DNA of 64,000 bases from an uncultured Hungatella sp. (GTDB lineage Bacteria > Bacillota > Clostridia > Lachnospirales > Lachnospiraceae): assembly GCA_910579515.1 (NCBI GenBank), contig CAJTUV010000010.1:30123-94122 (forward strand), given 5' to 3'. Both the position numbers and the translations under genes were made by a program. The notes below the pieces were generated by a model that saw only the letters and a list, made by a program, of their open reading frames with translations, was not told where the DNA came from and did no database searches. Positions within the stretch are counted from its first letter, which is position 1; each line of letters opens with the position of its first letter. Shown piece by piece: positions 34,283-42,926 of this stretch.

Positions 34283-34579
34283 TCAAAGCAGCTGCAGCAA
34301 AAACACGAATCCGCAGCATCCTAAAGACACCACAAGCAAACTCACCCGATGATATGCTAAAACCATGGCTGTCAAAAAACCCACCCAAGAAATCCACAAA
34401 GAATCCGTAACCTGTATAATTGCTGGAAACGTCATCACTGACAATGTCACATAAGGCACATAGGTCAGAAACGAACGAAATGTTCTGTTCTTGATCTCTT
34501 TTCTCAAAAGCGTCATAGGGATGACTCGAATCAGATAGGTTGTGACTGCCATCACCAAAATATAACCATAATTTCTCAT
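34283..34579 (-). CDS. azlD: Branched-chain amino acid export subunit AzlD
   Basis: 98 residues with four hydrophobic segments, including T-Y-L-I-R-V-I-P-M-T-L and V-P-Y-V-T-L-S-V-M-T-F-P. AzlD is the small partner of AzlC in a two-component exporter of branched-chain or other amino acids. The ATG at 34579 overlaps the azlC stop as ATGA, with GGAGAG upstream; a longer in-frame reading to 34690 lies inside azlC and has no matching domain. Confidence 0.92.
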   Translation of the reverse strand: MRNYGYILVMAVTTYLIRVIPMTLLRKEIKNRTFRSFLTYVPYVTLSVMTFPAIIQVTDSLWISWVGFLTAMVLAYHRVSLLVVSLGCCGFVFLLQLL

Positions 34580-35292
34580 ACCTGCTCTCCTGACCCTTCC
34601 TCTGACACCGGAAATAGAATGGCTGCTCCCATGGAAATCACCAAAGTCAAAATAATGATCTTCATTCCTGAAGAAATAAAACCAAACCATGGCAGTCCAT
34701 GAAATACTGCGCTGAGTCCCATAGAGAGCGCTATAATGGGAAGAAGAATTTTATTTTCTCTGGCCGCAGGCATAAATATGGCAATGAACATTCCATATAA
34801 AGCCATATTCATGGCACTCAAAAATTTCTGCGGCAGCACGCTGGTGGAAAGAATCCCCACCAGCGTTCCCAACGTCCATCCCGGAATCGCCACACTCATG
34901 GCCCCATACGAATACCATGGATCAAGCCTTCCCTTTTGAGAAATAGATAGTCCGAAAATCTCATCCGTTATTCCAAATGACATAAACAGCCGATGATAAA
35001 ATGGCAGCTTGGGATCTACCTTTTGGGATAACGCGCAGGACATAAGACAATATCTTAAGTTGATAACCACCTGGGAAATCACCATCTCAAGGTAAGGCGC
35101 CCCTGCTGCAATTACTGCAAAGGAGGCAAACTGCCCGGCTGACGTCAAATTTGTCAAAGACATCACCGTCGCCTGAGCCGGCGTCAAATTCGCCTGCTTT
35201 GCCGCAATGCCAATGGTAATGGAAACCACAAAATATCCCAGGCCCACAGGAATTCCTTCCTTCATTCCTTTCAGATATGTACGATAAACCAT
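34576..35292 (-). CDS. azlC: AzlC-family amino acid exporter, large subunit
   Basis: 238 residues with about seven membrane segments and the AzlC start G-M-K-E-G-I-P-V-G-L-G-Y and F-G-I-T-D-E-I-F-G-L near the middle. With AzlD it exports branched-chain amino acids or analogues (4-azaleucine in Bacillus). It follows xpt by 33 bases without a visible terminator, so read-through from the PPIase-xpt transcript is likely. AGAGGAAC precedes the ATG. Confidence 0.93.
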   Translation of the reverse strand: MVYRTYLKGMKEGIPVGLGYFVVSITIGIAAKQANLTPAQATVMSLTNLTSAGQFASFAVIAAGAPYLEMVISQVVINLRYCLMSCALSQKVDPKLPFYHRLFMSFGITDEIFGLSISQKGRLDPWYSYGAMSVAIPGWTLGTLVGILSTSVLPQKFLSAMNMALYGMFIAIFMPAARENKILLPIIALSMGLSAVFHGLPWFGFISSGMKIIILTLVISMGAAILFPVSEEGSGEQV

Positions 35293-35325
35293 GAATCTGT
35301 TCCTCTTTTCGTTCCTTCTGTTCCT

Positions 35326-35904
35326 TTACTCACGAAACACAATCAAGCCGGTTTGTTCGTCCATGCTTTCCACAATCGCCAGAGATTCCAGGCGAATTCC
35401 CTGCCTGCGCAGCTTATCGCCTCCTGGCTGAAATCCCTTCTCTATCACCACTCCGGCTCCTACTAAGCTTGCGCCAGAATCCTTTACCAGCTTTACCAGT
35501 CCCTCTATGGCTTTTCCATTTGCCAAAAAGTCGTCTATCAAAAGAATCCGATCACCCTTTCCCAAAAATTCTTTTGACACCATAATGTCATAAACCCGTC
35601 CATGAGTAAACGACTCAACCTGGCTGGTATAGACTTCTCCTGCAATGTTTTTTGTCTTGTTTTTTTTCGCAAATACCACCGGAACATCAAAATACCTGGC
35701 TGTCATACATGCAATTCCGATTCCGGAAGCCTCGATGGTCAAAATCTTATTCACTTCCACATCGGCAAATCTCTTCTTAAACTCCCAGCCAATCTCCTCA
35801 AACAGCCGAATATCCATCTGATGATTTAAAAAGCTGTCTACCTTCAGCACGTTTCCACTGGCAATTTTTCCACATCTGCGAATCTTGTCTTTTAATCGTT
35901 CCAT
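35326..35904 (-). CDS. xpt: Xanthine phosphoribosyltransferase
   Basis: 192 residues, full Xpt length. It converts xanthine and PRPP to XMP in purine salvage. The PRPP-binding loop is I-L-L-I-D-D-F-L-A-N-G-K-A near residue 120; F-L-N-H-Q-M-D and V-F-A-K-K-N-K-T-K-N are also family segments. It starts seven bases after the lipoprotein PPIase gene, and its ribosome binding site (GGAGAAG) lies within that gene. There is therefore no room for the purine riboswitch that often precedes xpt; expression depends on the upstream promoter. Confidence 0.94.
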   Translation of the reverse strand: MERLKDKIRRCGKIASGNVLKVDSFLNHQMDIRLFEEIGWEFKKRFADVEVNKILTIEASGIGIACMTARYFDVPVVFAKKNKTKNIAGEVYTSQVESFTHGRVYDIMVSKEFLGKGDRILLIDDFLANGKAIEGLVKLVKDSGASLVGAGVVIEKGFQPGGDKLRRQGIRLESLAIVESMDEQTGLIVFRE

Positions 35905-35911
35905 TACAATC

Positions 35912-36985
35912 TTACTTCTCCACAGCGTTATCCGCCAAAAACGTCAACACTTTATCTGGCAGAATATAGTTATTCATTGCCTCTTCCCCAACTGCTTCAG
36001 ACATTTCCTCCCAGCTTTCGAATCCAAATTCTTCTGCCAGTTCCTTTTTGTCCGCCTCTTCCACTGTGATATTCTCTGCTTCTGCAATGGCAAAGATTAC
36101 GGCATTCTGTTTTGCCACTTCCAGGGAGCTGTTTTTTAACTGTGCCTCAAAAGCCTCCATGTCCATACCGTAAAACCCTGCCAAAGTCTCCAAATCAATC
36201 CCAAAGCTCATGGCCTGGCCTTCATAATATGACTTTTGATTGTCATACACTGTCTGAATGCTGTTTTCTGACACAGATACTTCGGCATTGTCCATAACAG
36301 CCATAAATACATCATTCTTTTTCTGATTTACGACGTTATCCTCTGCCATCTTCTCCAGTTCCTCTCGAATTCCTTTCCGGCATTCCTCCACAGTTGCAAA
36401 CTCTGTATTCTCAGCCACAAATTCATCGTTTAAAACACCGATCTTTGACTCTTTGACAGCATTAACCGTCACGTCAAACACAACTTCCGCACCCGCCAGC
36501 TCCGTATTTCCATAATTCTCTGGAAATGTCAGGTTCAGACTGAGCTCCTGTCCCTTTTTGCTTCCAATCAAACCGTCTTCAAATCCGTCAATAAAGGTCT
36601 TAGACCCCAGAACTAAATCATACCCTTCAGCCGTTCCTCCCTGAAATGGGACGCCGTCTTTCATGCCTGCATAGTCAATGTTTACCGTATCGCCTTCTTT
36701 GGCCTCTCTGTCAACTTCAGTTACAATCGGATAGAACTCCAGTAATGCCTGAAGCTCTTCCTCCACTTGTTCGTCTGTAATCTCTGTAGATAACAAAGTG
36801 ACTTCTATTCCCTTATATTCTCCCAGCTTTACACTGTCCTCTGTGCCCTGGCTCTCCCCTTCCAGAGTGCCTTCTGTGCTCTCTGCTGCAGTAACATTGT
36901 CTGTATTTTCTGTCTTTTTAGAACAACCGGCTGCCATCATCACTACTACCAGTCCACAAAGTCCGATTTTCCATATTTTCTTCAT
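35912..36985 (-). CDS. Lipoprotein peptidyl-prolyl isomerase, trigger-factor-like (FKBP domain)
   Basis: 357 residues. A signal sequence ends in a lipobox A-A-G-C21, followed by an S/T/E-rich linker to about residue 55. Residues about 95-180 form the FKBP-type PPIase domain (E-G-D-T-V-N-I-D-Y-A-G, F-I-D-G-F-E-D-G-L-I-G), and the C-terminal 150 residues resemble the trigger-factor chaperone domain. The mature protein is anchored outside the membrane, so it probably helps fold secreted proteins, a job done by PrsA in other Firmicutes. AAAGGGATG precedes the ATG. The extended -10 promoter at 37042 fits as its start. Confidence 0.88.
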   Translation of the reverse strand: MKKIWKIGLCGLVVVMMAAGCSKKTENTDNVTAAESTEGTLEGESQGTEDSVKLGEYKGIEVTLLSTEITDEQVEEELQALLEFYPIVTEVDREAKEGDTVNIDYAGMKDGVPFQGGTAEGYDLVLGSKTFIDGFEDGLIGSKKGQELSLNLTFPENYGNTELAGAEVVFDVTVNAVKESKIGVLNDEFVAENTEFATVEECRKGIREELEKMAEDNVVNQKKNDVFMAVMDNAEVSVSENSIQTVYDNQKSYYEGQAMSFGIDLETLAGFYGMDMEAFEAQLKNSSLEVAKQNAVIFAIAEAENITVEEADKKELAEEFGFESWEEMSEAVGEEAMNNYILPDKVLTFLADNAVEK

Positions 36986-37041
36986 AAACCAACATCCCTT
37001 TCTGTTATCTTAAATATACTTGGCAAGTTTCACACCGCCAA

Positions 37042-37070
37042 AGTATACCATACAATATCACCAAAAGAAA
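37042..37070 (-). promoter_or_regulatory. Possible extended -10 promoter for the PPIase-xpt transcript
   Basis: On the minus strand TGGTATACT (37042-37050) is a good extended -10 element; the region 17 bases further upstream is only a weak -35 (TTTCTT). It lies 57 bases before the PPIase ATG. Confidence 0.45.
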
Positions 37071-37096
37071 GAGATTCTGGCTATTTAACAGAATTT

Positions 37097-38485
37097 TCAG
37101 TTTTTGTAAAAAGCCTTAAATGCCAGATACGCACTCAATACATCCAATTTGGAAGCCAGTTCAAACGGCGAGTGCATAGATAAAATGGGCACTCCCAAGT
37201 CCACCACATCAATATTCATGGAAGCCACAAATTTTGCAATAGTTCCACCGCCGCCTACATCCACTGCCCCCAGCTCGCCAATCTGCCAGTAAACACCTTC
37301 CTGATCCATCATGGCAATCACTTTCGCCATCAATTCTGCACTGGCATCGCTGGCTCCTGATTTTCCTCTGGCGCCTGTATATTTGGTCAGAACGCAGCCT
37401 TTATTGATATAGCAGGAATTTCTTGGATCATAAGCCTGAGAAAACGTAGGGTCAAACGCAGCATTTACATCAGAAGACAGGCAGATGGAATTGTAAAATA
37501 CCTCCTTGGGATCCGCCCCCTCCAGCTCTGCCAGATAACGGATATAATCACCCACATAATTAGAATCCAATCCGGTATTTCCTTGAGAGCCAATCTCCTC
37601 TTTGTCCGTCAGAATCGTTACCGTAGTATAGACTGGTTGTTTCGTATCAATCTCCGCCATCAATGCCGTATAGGCGCAAACCCGATCGTCCTGTCCATAC
37701 GCTCCTACCATGCTGCGGTCCAGTCCCACATCCCTGGCCTTCTGTGCCGGAACAAACTCGATTTCCGCCTGTAATAATTCTCTCTCCGTAATCCCATATC
37801 TGTCATTTAAAAGCTTCAGAGCCATAAGTTTTATCGGCTCTTTTATCTCCTCATCGTCCTCATAGGGAATCGATCCAATAACAATATTTAGCTCTTCCCC
37901 CTTGATTCCGTCTTTTAACTTTCTCTCATTTTGTTCTGCTGAAAGATGGGGTAAAAGGTCTGTGATGCAGAATACTGGGTCTTTGGGATCCTCGCCCAGG
38001 TTCAGCTCCACAACCTCTCCGTTTTTCTTTACCACAACTCCATGCATAGCCAGAGGAATGGTTGCCCACTGATATTTGCGGACTCCTCCATAATAATGAG
38101 TTTTAAACAAGGCAATCTCATCTTTTTCATACATAGGATTTGGTTTTAAATCCAGTCTGGGACTGTCAATATGAGCGCCGTTTATCCGAACGCCTTCCCT
38201 GATTGGCCTTTCTCCAAATGTAGTGGCAATCAGAGACTTTTCCCGATTCACATAATACACCTTATCTCCCTGCCGATACTGTCCGCTGGCACAAAACCTT
38301 GTATATCCTGCCTTTTCAAGCATCTCTGTCGCGATTTTTACACATTCCCGCTCTGTCTTTCCGTTATCCAAAAACGCTTTATATCCTTCACAAAACGCAG
38401 CGGCCTCTTCCATTTGTTTTGGCGCCGCCTTTGCAATGTGAGGAAACTTCCATGTTAATTCCTTTTGCAATTCTTTTCCTGTCAT
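37097..38485 (-). CDS. M18 family zinc aminopeptidase
   Basis: 462 residues, the length of bacterial M18 aminopeptidase I. Metal and catalytic residues are visible: H105-I-D107 in G-A-H-I-D-S-P-R-L-D, D-K-E-E-I-G-S-Q-G in the middle, and G-A-V-D-V-G-G-G-G-T near the end, with H in I-L-S-M-H-S-P. It cleaves N-terminal acidic or neutral residues from peptides in the cytoplasm as a large oligomer. AAGGAGAG precedes the ATG. It lies 28 bases after dtd on the same strand, likely one transcript. Confidence 0.93.
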   Translation of the reverse strand: MTGKELQKELTWKFPHIAKAAPKQMEEAAAFCEGYKAFLDNGKTERECVKIATEMLEKAGYTRFCASGQYRQGDKVYYVNREKSLIATTFGERPIREGVRINGAHIDSPRLDLKPNPMYEKDEIALFKTHYYGGVRKYQWATIPLAMHGVVVKKNGEVVELNLGEDPKDPVFCITDLLPHLSAEQNERKLKDGIKGEELNIVIGSIPYEDDEEIKEPIKLMALKLLNDRYGITERELLQAEIEFVPAQKARDVGLDRSMVGAYGQDDRVCAYTALMAEIDTKQPVYTTVTILTDKEEIGSQGNTGLDSNYVGDYIRYLAELEGADPKEVFYNSICLSSDVNAAFDPTFSQAYDPRNSCYINKGCVLTKYTGARGKSGASDASAELMAKVIAMMDQEGVYWQIGELGAVDVGGGGTIAKFVASMNIDVVDLGVPILSMHSPFELASKLDVLSAYLAFKAFYKN

Positions 38486-38513
38486 CTTAAGTCTCTCCTT
38501 TTCATTCTTTTGT

Positions 38514-38966
38514 TTAAAAACCCAACTCTTCGCTGTCTAATACAAGCGTAAAAGGCCCGTCATTCACAAGCTTCACCTCCATATGAGCGCCAAAGATTCC
38601 GTGTTCAACCTTTTTGCCATACAGCTTAAATCGTTCAATCATGTGTTCGTATAAGGCATTGGCCTGTTCTGGCTTTCCTGCCCGAATAAAGCTTGGCCTG
38701 TTTCCCTTTTTACAGTCTGCATAGAGTGTAAACTGACTCACTGCCAAAATCTCTCCATTTACGTCCGCCAAACCAAGATTGGTTTTACCATTTTCATCTT
38801 GGAAGATCCGCAATTTGCATATTTTGTCGACCATTCGATCTGCCGTCTCTATGGTATCACAATCCTGAGCCCCTAACAAGAGCAAAAATCCCTGCCCAAT
38901 ACTGCCTACAACCTTTCCCTCCACCTCAACCTGTGCCTTAAGGACTCTTTGAAGCACAACTTTCAT
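38514..38966 (-). CDS. dtd: D-aminoacyl-tRNA deacylase
   Basis: 150 residues. Dtd removes D-amino acids from mischarged tRNA. The N-terminus V-V-L-Q-R-V, the S-Q-F-T-L-Y-A-D active-site motif near 76 and G-P-F-T at the C-terminus are diagnostic (the usual motif reads G-P-V-T). The ATG at 38966 fits the family start, with AGAGGTGG upstream; a GTG four codons earlier overlaps that site and is unlikely. It is followed by the M18 peptidase gene. Confidence 0.95.
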   Translation of the reverse strand: MKVVLQRVLKAQVEVEGKVVGSIGQGFLLLLGAQDCDTIETADRMVDKICKLRIFQDENGKTNLGLADVNGEILAVSQFTLYADCKKGNRPSFIRAGKPEQANALYEHMIERFKLYGKKVEHGIFGAHMEVKLVNDGPFTLVLDSEELGF

Positions 38967-38990
38967 ACTTCCTGCCACCTCTTTCCTGTC

Positions 38991-40796
38991 TTACTTTGTT
39001 AACACTAATCGCCAATACTCTAATAGTCCTGCTGTCCCCTCGTCTTCATATAAAATTTCTCTGGCTAAAATCGGATAGTCCGTAATAATGTCGTCCACCC
39101 CAAGACGCTCAAGGCGTTCTAACTCTGCCTTCCCGTTTACAGTCCAGGCATGAACCGCCTTTCCCTGTTCATGGGCCAACTGCAGCATCCTCTCTGTCAC
39201 AAAGCTGGAGCGAATGCTGATAACATCCACAAATTCGTCAGAATAATAATCACCATATGCCGCAGGTATAATATAGCCCGTCTTAATTTCCGGCTCCATT
39301 TCTTTCAACCTTTTTAAATAATTGTGGTTTGTAGACGTAATGATGCATTGGTCCTTCATCTCATGCTCCAAAACGAGCGCCAGCACTTTATCGGGAAGCA
39401 TACTGTCATTCCCCATATTTTTAATCTCAATATTTAAATCTATTTTTCCTTTGGCATACTCCATAACCTGATTCAAAGTTGGGATTCTTTCCTGTGAAAA
39501 TTCTGAAGAATACCAACTTCCCACATCAAGAGTCTGCAATTCTTCCAAGGTCAGATCTGATACTTTCTTATTGAGGAAAGCTACTCGTTTTAATGTGTCA
39601 TCATGGCACAAAACCACAAAACCATCTTCTGTCTCCTGTACATCAATCTCCACCCGATCCGCCATCTGTTCCACAGCGGCCATGATCGCAGCCATCGTAT
39701 TTTCCGGCGTCTCTGCGCCTCCCCGATGGGCCGTGATTCCTGTATGAACTGTCACGGATTTCCTAATCGAATTTCCATTATAAATAATGTCAAACAGACA
39801 TACCAAAACCGCCGCTCCAGCCCCAATTAAGAGTATTAGTCCATTTCGCCTGTTGATCAGTTTCTCCCTGAGATAAAAGAAATCCCATCCCTTCCCCTTA
39901 CGTTTTTGGAAGCTCGTGTACTCATAATACTCTACTGTCACAAGCGCTATATGGACTATCATCGCCGTTATTCCGGCCAAAAAAAGAAAAATCCACTCTA
40001 CTCGTTCTGTTATCTGAATGAGAAGAACTAATTCTGACTCCTTTTCAGCAAGAAGCACCACCAAAAAAGCCAGAACCAGAGTACACCCCAAATACGCCAG
40101 TAAAAATCCTCCTGCTAAAACCACCTGATATCCAAACTGCCGCAAAAAGACAGAGGCCTTGCGTCCTCTCAGAAGGCTTATGCTTCTGTCCAGGCTATCC
40201 TGATACGACTTCTGCTCAATCATACAGCCATGAAATGTAAACACCCCAGGCACAACAAGCACAACAAAAACCGCCAGAAATACAATAAGCGTAAACCTGG
40301 CAAATACCGACTGCCACAGCTCTCCGGCGACAAAGTTCATAGGTTTTACATGAGTCAGGATTCGATAGATATAACACAGATTTACCAGAACATAATTTGC
40401 CATGCCTACTAAAAACAAGGAATAGTTTCCCTGCTTCACTTCATCTATTAGTATTTTAACAGCTCCGGCAAAAACCTGAAATAAAGACAGACGAAGGGAA
40501 TAGGCGGCCCCTGAATAAACTGTTACCAAGCCGCCTATTTCTGTTAATACCAATATAAACCCACTGACTGCCAAAATCAGAACAAAAAGGATCGTCCATG
40601 GCTTCAGCAAAAAGCTGACTGCGTTTTCCGGCGTCAGATAACCGAATCCCGCCATCTTCAGAGAGAACTTTAATCCGGCTCTCACCATCTGATATAAAAT
40701 TACCCCAGCGCCAATCCGGTATATCAATTCAAACAATATCAAATTTCTAAAATTCAACCGGATGATCTGATACGTCTCTTTGGCCAGCGTTTTCAT
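38991..40796 (-). CDS. Membrane glycerophosphodiester phosphodiesterase
   Basis: 601 residues. About eight membrane helices fill residues 1-340 (the GDPD-associated membrane domain), and the catalytic GDPD domain lies at about 353-590, with T-A-H-R-G-G-A-E-T-P-E-N-T at its start and E-I-D-V-Q-E-T, followed by C-H-D-D near 395: both catalytic histidines and the Ca2+/Mg2+ acidic residues are present. It should hydrolyse glycerophosphodiesters or teichoic-acid-like polymers outside the membrane. AAGGAAC is upstream of the ATG. It lies between dtd and the alarmone synthetase gene with short gaps. Confidence 0.92.
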   Translation of the reverse strand: MKTLAKETYQIIRLNFRNLILFELIYRIGAGVILYQMVRAGLKFSLKMAGFGYLTPENAVSFLLKPWTILFVLILAVSGFILVLTEIGGLVTVYSGAAYSLRLSLFQVFAGAVKILIDEVKQGNYSLFLVGMANYVLVNLCYIYRILTHVKPMNFVAGELWQSVFARFTLIVFLAVFVVLVVPGVFTFHGCMIEQKSYQDSLDRSISLLRGRKASVFLRQFGYQVVLAGGFLLAYLGCTLVLAFLVVLLAEKESELVLLIQITERVEWIFLFLAGITAMIVHIALVTVEYYEYTSFQKRKGKGWDFFYLREKLINRRNGLILLIGAGAAVLVCLFDIIYNGNSIRKSVTVHTGITAHRGGAETPENTMAAIMAAVEQMADRVEIDVQETEDGFVVLCHDDTLKRVAFLNKKVSDLTLEELQTLDVGSWYSSEFSQERIPTLNQVMEYAKGKIDLNIEIKNMGNDSMLPDKVLALVLEHEMKDQCIITSTNHNYLKRLKEMEPEIKTGYIIPAAYGDYYSDEFVDVISIRSSFVTERMLQLAHEQGKAVHAWTVNGKAELERLERLGVDDIITDYPILAREILYEDEGTAGLLEYWRLVLTK

Positions 40797-40812
40797 CCAA
40801 TAGGTGTTCCTT

Positions 40813-41475
40813 TCAAATAGGTTCTTCTGTTTTTTTCTGTTCCCTCTGTTTCCAGGCCAGAATTGCCTCGTTTAAGGAATACATTTTTGCATCCAGAATA
40901 TCCACCACATCTGCACAGGCTTTTAGCTCTTGTTGAAGGTAATCCGGCGCATCCCCTTGGGATTTATAATAAATCTTATGCTCTAGCGTAGCCCAGAAAT
41001 CCATAGCCACTGTTCGAATTTGAATCTCCACTTTGGTTTCCACCGGCCCGTCTGACAGATACACAGGGATTGTCACCACCATGTGATAGCTTTTATAACC
41101 GTTTGGCTTTGGATTCCTGATATAATCCTTCACATAGAGTACGGTTACATCGCTTTGTTTCGCAATCAGATCTGCAAGCTGGTAGATATCTGATATAAAT
41201 GAACAGATAATCCGAATCCCCGCAATGTCATTGATTTCCTCCATTACGTTATCTACCGTTGCCTCGATGTTATGACGCTTTAACTTTTTTACAATACTCT
41301 CTGCAGTTTTCAAACGAGATTTCACATGTTCAATAGGATTATATTTATAAATTTGAATAAATTCATTATTTAAAATCTCAATCTTTACATTGATCTCTTT
41401 CAGAGCCGAATTGTATAAAAGCATAATGGACTTCCATTGATCAATCTGGTCATATGTTTTGGGGATATTTTTCAT
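40813..41475 (-). CDS. Small alarmone synthetase (RelP/RelQ-like GTP pyrophosphokinase)
   Basis: 220 residues, a synthetase-only (p)ppGpp enzyme without hydrolase or regulatory domains. R-L-K-T-A-E-S-I-V-K-K-L and D-I-A-G-I-R-I-I-C near 89 bind ATP and the pyrophosphate donor; D-Y-I-R-N-P-K-P-N-G-Y-K-S-Y-H and V-E-I-Q-I-R-T complete the site. RelQ and RelP differ by details I cannot resolve here. AAGGAGGG precedes the ATG. The S1-domain gene ends 23 bases upstream on the same strand. Confidence 0.92.
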   Translation of the reverse strand: MKNIPKTYDQIDQWKSIMLLYNSALKEINVKIEILNNEFIQIYKYNPIEHVKSRLKTAESIVKKLKRHNIEATVDNVMEEINDIAGIRIICSFISDIYQLADLIAKQSDVTVLYVKDYIRNPKPNGYKSYHMVVTIPVYLSDGPVETKVEIQIRTVAMDFWATLEHKIYYKSQGDAPDYLQQELKACADVVDILDAKMYSLNEAILAWKQREQKKTEEPI

Positions 41476-41497
41476 GCTTATCCCTCCTTGTAGTGCA

Positions 41498-42259
41498 CTA
41501 TAATTTAATGTTTTTCAACAGGTCCCCTAAGCCTGTAAAAGCCTCTCCAGAACTTTTATATTCAAAATGTTCCGTCTCCGGCTGCGTCTCTTCCTCCAGA
41601 ACCTTCATGCTAAGGCTTATCTTATTCTCCTCTATAGAAAGAATCTTTACTCTTATCTTCTGACCCTCTTTCAGAACGACTCCCGGATGTTTAATCCGCT
41701 GGTTACTGATTTGAGAAACGTGCAAAAGTCCGGTAACGCCCTCTGCCAGCTTGACGAATGCTCCGTAGTTCTTCAGGCTTTCCACAATTCCTTCCACCAC
41801 ATCGTTTGCCTTAAACTCCGCCATCTTTGCTTTTCTTTCCTCAGCCTGGCGCTCCTTTAGCAGTTCTTTTGCTGACAGCACCAGACGTTTATTTTCTGGT
41901 TCCGCTGTAATGATGTAAGCTTCAATATATTTTCCTACCCAATCCTCCAGCTTTTCAATATATTCCAGAGAAAGTAAAGAAGCTGGAATAAACGCCCGAA
42001 TCTCATCCACATAGGCAACAGCGCCGCCCTTTACAATCTCTTTGATCTTTACTTTTACGATTTCTCTATCTGCCTGCATCTGTTTAAGCTCCTGCCACTT
42101 TTCTGCATCAGGAGACTCTTCCTCCACAAAGGTCTGATTTCGGCGTTCATCATATTCTTTATAAGAAGCCTCTAATTCTTTGGCATAGTCTTCCATAGTC
42201 TCTGCAGCCTCGGGGCTCTCTATGGCATCCTGCAATTCTTTGGTGGTTTCTTCATTCAT
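41498..42259 (-). CDS. S1 RNA-binding domain protein (RpsA-like, two S1 repeats)
   Basis: 253 residues: an acidic N-terminal tail (to about 70), a first degenerate S1 repeat (about 72-140, with G-G-A-V-A-Y-V-D-E-I-R-A-F-I-P-A-S) and a complete second S1 repeat (about 152-222, with N-Y-G-A-F-V-K-L-A-E-G-V-T-G-L-L-H-V-S-Q-I). It resembles the shortened ribosomal-protein-S1-like proteins of clostridia, which bind mRNA or ribosomes. The ATG at 42259 has GGGAGG eight bases upstream; the earlier in-frame start at 42310 has none. It is divergent from perR and upstream of the alarmone synthetase gene. Confidence 0.88.
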   Translation of the reverse strand: MNEETTKELQDAIESPEAAETMEDYAKELEASYKEYDERRNQTFVEEESPDAEKWQELKQMQADREIVKVKIKEIVKGGAVAYVDEIRAFIPASLLSLEYIEKLEDWVGKYIEAYIITAEPENKRLVLSAKELLKERQAEERKAKMAEFKANDVVEGIVESLKNYGAFVKLAEGVTGLLHVSQISNQRIKHPGVVLKEGQKIRVKILSIEENKISLSMKVLEEETQPETEHFEYKSSGEAFTGLGDLLKNIKL

Positions 42260-42364
42260 GGCTGGTTCCTCCCTTGTTGGCTTATAATTTCTATATGAAT
42301 AGTTTACCACACTTTCTTGCTTTCACCTACTATTTTTATACTTTTCTTTAAAAAAGTTTCCTCA

Positions 42365-42393
42365 TTGACAAAGAAAGACAAATTTGGTATTAT
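42365..42393 (+). promoter_or_regulatory. Sigma-A promoter of perR
   Basis: TTGACA (42365-42370), a 17-base spacer and TATTAT (42388-42393): a near-consensus promoter 38 bases before the perR ATG. Confidence 0.8.
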
Positions 42394-42397
42394 AAAA

Positions 42398-42412
42398 TAG
42401 TAACTGTTATTG
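42398..42412 (+). promoter_or_regulatory. PerR-type 7-1-7 operator at the perR promoter
   Basis: The 15-mer TAGTAACTGTTATTG has an inner TAAC-T-GTTA dyad and starts five bases after the -10 box, over the transcription start. The last 10 bases are identical to the site before the rubrerythrin gene. The layout suggests autoregulation by PerR. Its binding by PerR is inference. Confidence 0.6.
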
Positions 42413-42431
42413 TTTTTAATAAGGAGCTATC

Positions 42432-42833
42432 ATGAAAACATTAAAATACAGCAGGCAGAGAGAATCCATAAAAGCCTGTCTGATGAACCGGCACGACCAT
42501 CCCACTGCGGATGTTCTGTATCTGAGTATTCGAAATGAATTTCCGAATATCAGTCTGGGAACCGTCTATCGAAACCTAAATTTATTGGTGGACTTGGGAG
42601 AGATACAGAAATTAAGTTGTGGAAAAGGTCCAGATCGTTTTGATGCAGATACCCACCCACACTATCATTTTGTATGTAAGGAATGTGGCGAGGTTCAGGA
42701 CCTTCCCATGGACGCCTCTCCCCATATCACAGAATCTGCCAGACAGTATTGCAGCGGCCAAATCGACAGCCACACCACTTATTTTTATGGAATCTGCGAG
42801 AACTGTTTAAAAAAATTATCAATTAACTATTGA
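42432..42833 (+). CDS. perR: Fur-family peroxide-responsive regulator
   Basis: 133 residues: a winged-helix N-terminal domain and a C-terminal dimerisation domain with structural-zinc cysteines C82-x-x-C85 and C122-x-x-C125. The regulatory metal ligands of PerR are all conserved: His23 (PerR H37), Asp71 (D85), His77 and His79 (H91, H93) and Asp90 (D104). Asp at the last position distinguishes PerR from Fur, so I name it PerR. It would repress peroxide-defence genes with Fe or Mn bound. AAGGAG precedes the ATG. The downstream gene encodes a reverse rubrerythrin, a known PerR target in clostridia. Confidence 0.88.
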   Translation: MKTLKYSRQRESIKACLMNRHDHPTADVLYLSIRNEFPNISLGTVYRNLNLLVDLGEIQKLSCGKGPDRFDADTHPHYHFVCKECGEVQDLPMDASPHITESARQYCSGQIDSHTTYFYGICENCLKKLSINY

Positions 42834-42858
42834 CAAGCAGGATACAGTATGGTAGATT
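42830..42858 (+). promoter_or_regulatory. Sigma-A promoter of the rubrerythrin gene
   Basis: TTGACA (42830-42835), overlapping the perR stop codon, a 17-base spacer and TAGATT (42853-42858). It lets the rubrerythrin gene be transcribed separately from perR. Confidence 0.75.
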
Positions 42859-42869
42859 AATATCAGTAA

Positions 42870-42884
42870 CAATTACTGTTATTG
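42870..42884 (+). promoter_or_regulatory. PerR-type 7-1-7 operator at the rubrerythrin promoter
   Basis: CAATTAC-T-GTTATTG is an inverted repeat with six of seven pairs matching, located 12 bases after the -10 box. A second overlapping dyad, CAGTAA-CAA-TTACTG (42864-42878), strengthens it. It shares ACTGTTATTGTTT with the site before perR. Confidence 0.65.
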
Positions 42885-42926
42885 TTTAAATAAGAAAATT
42901 TATATAAAGCAAAGGAGATATCAGTT

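Noticed and set aside
36986..37096. Possible purine riboswitch upstream of the PPIase-xpt transcript
   Set aside because: The three conserved loops and the G-box core are not recognisable; only an extended -10 and weak hairpin are seen.
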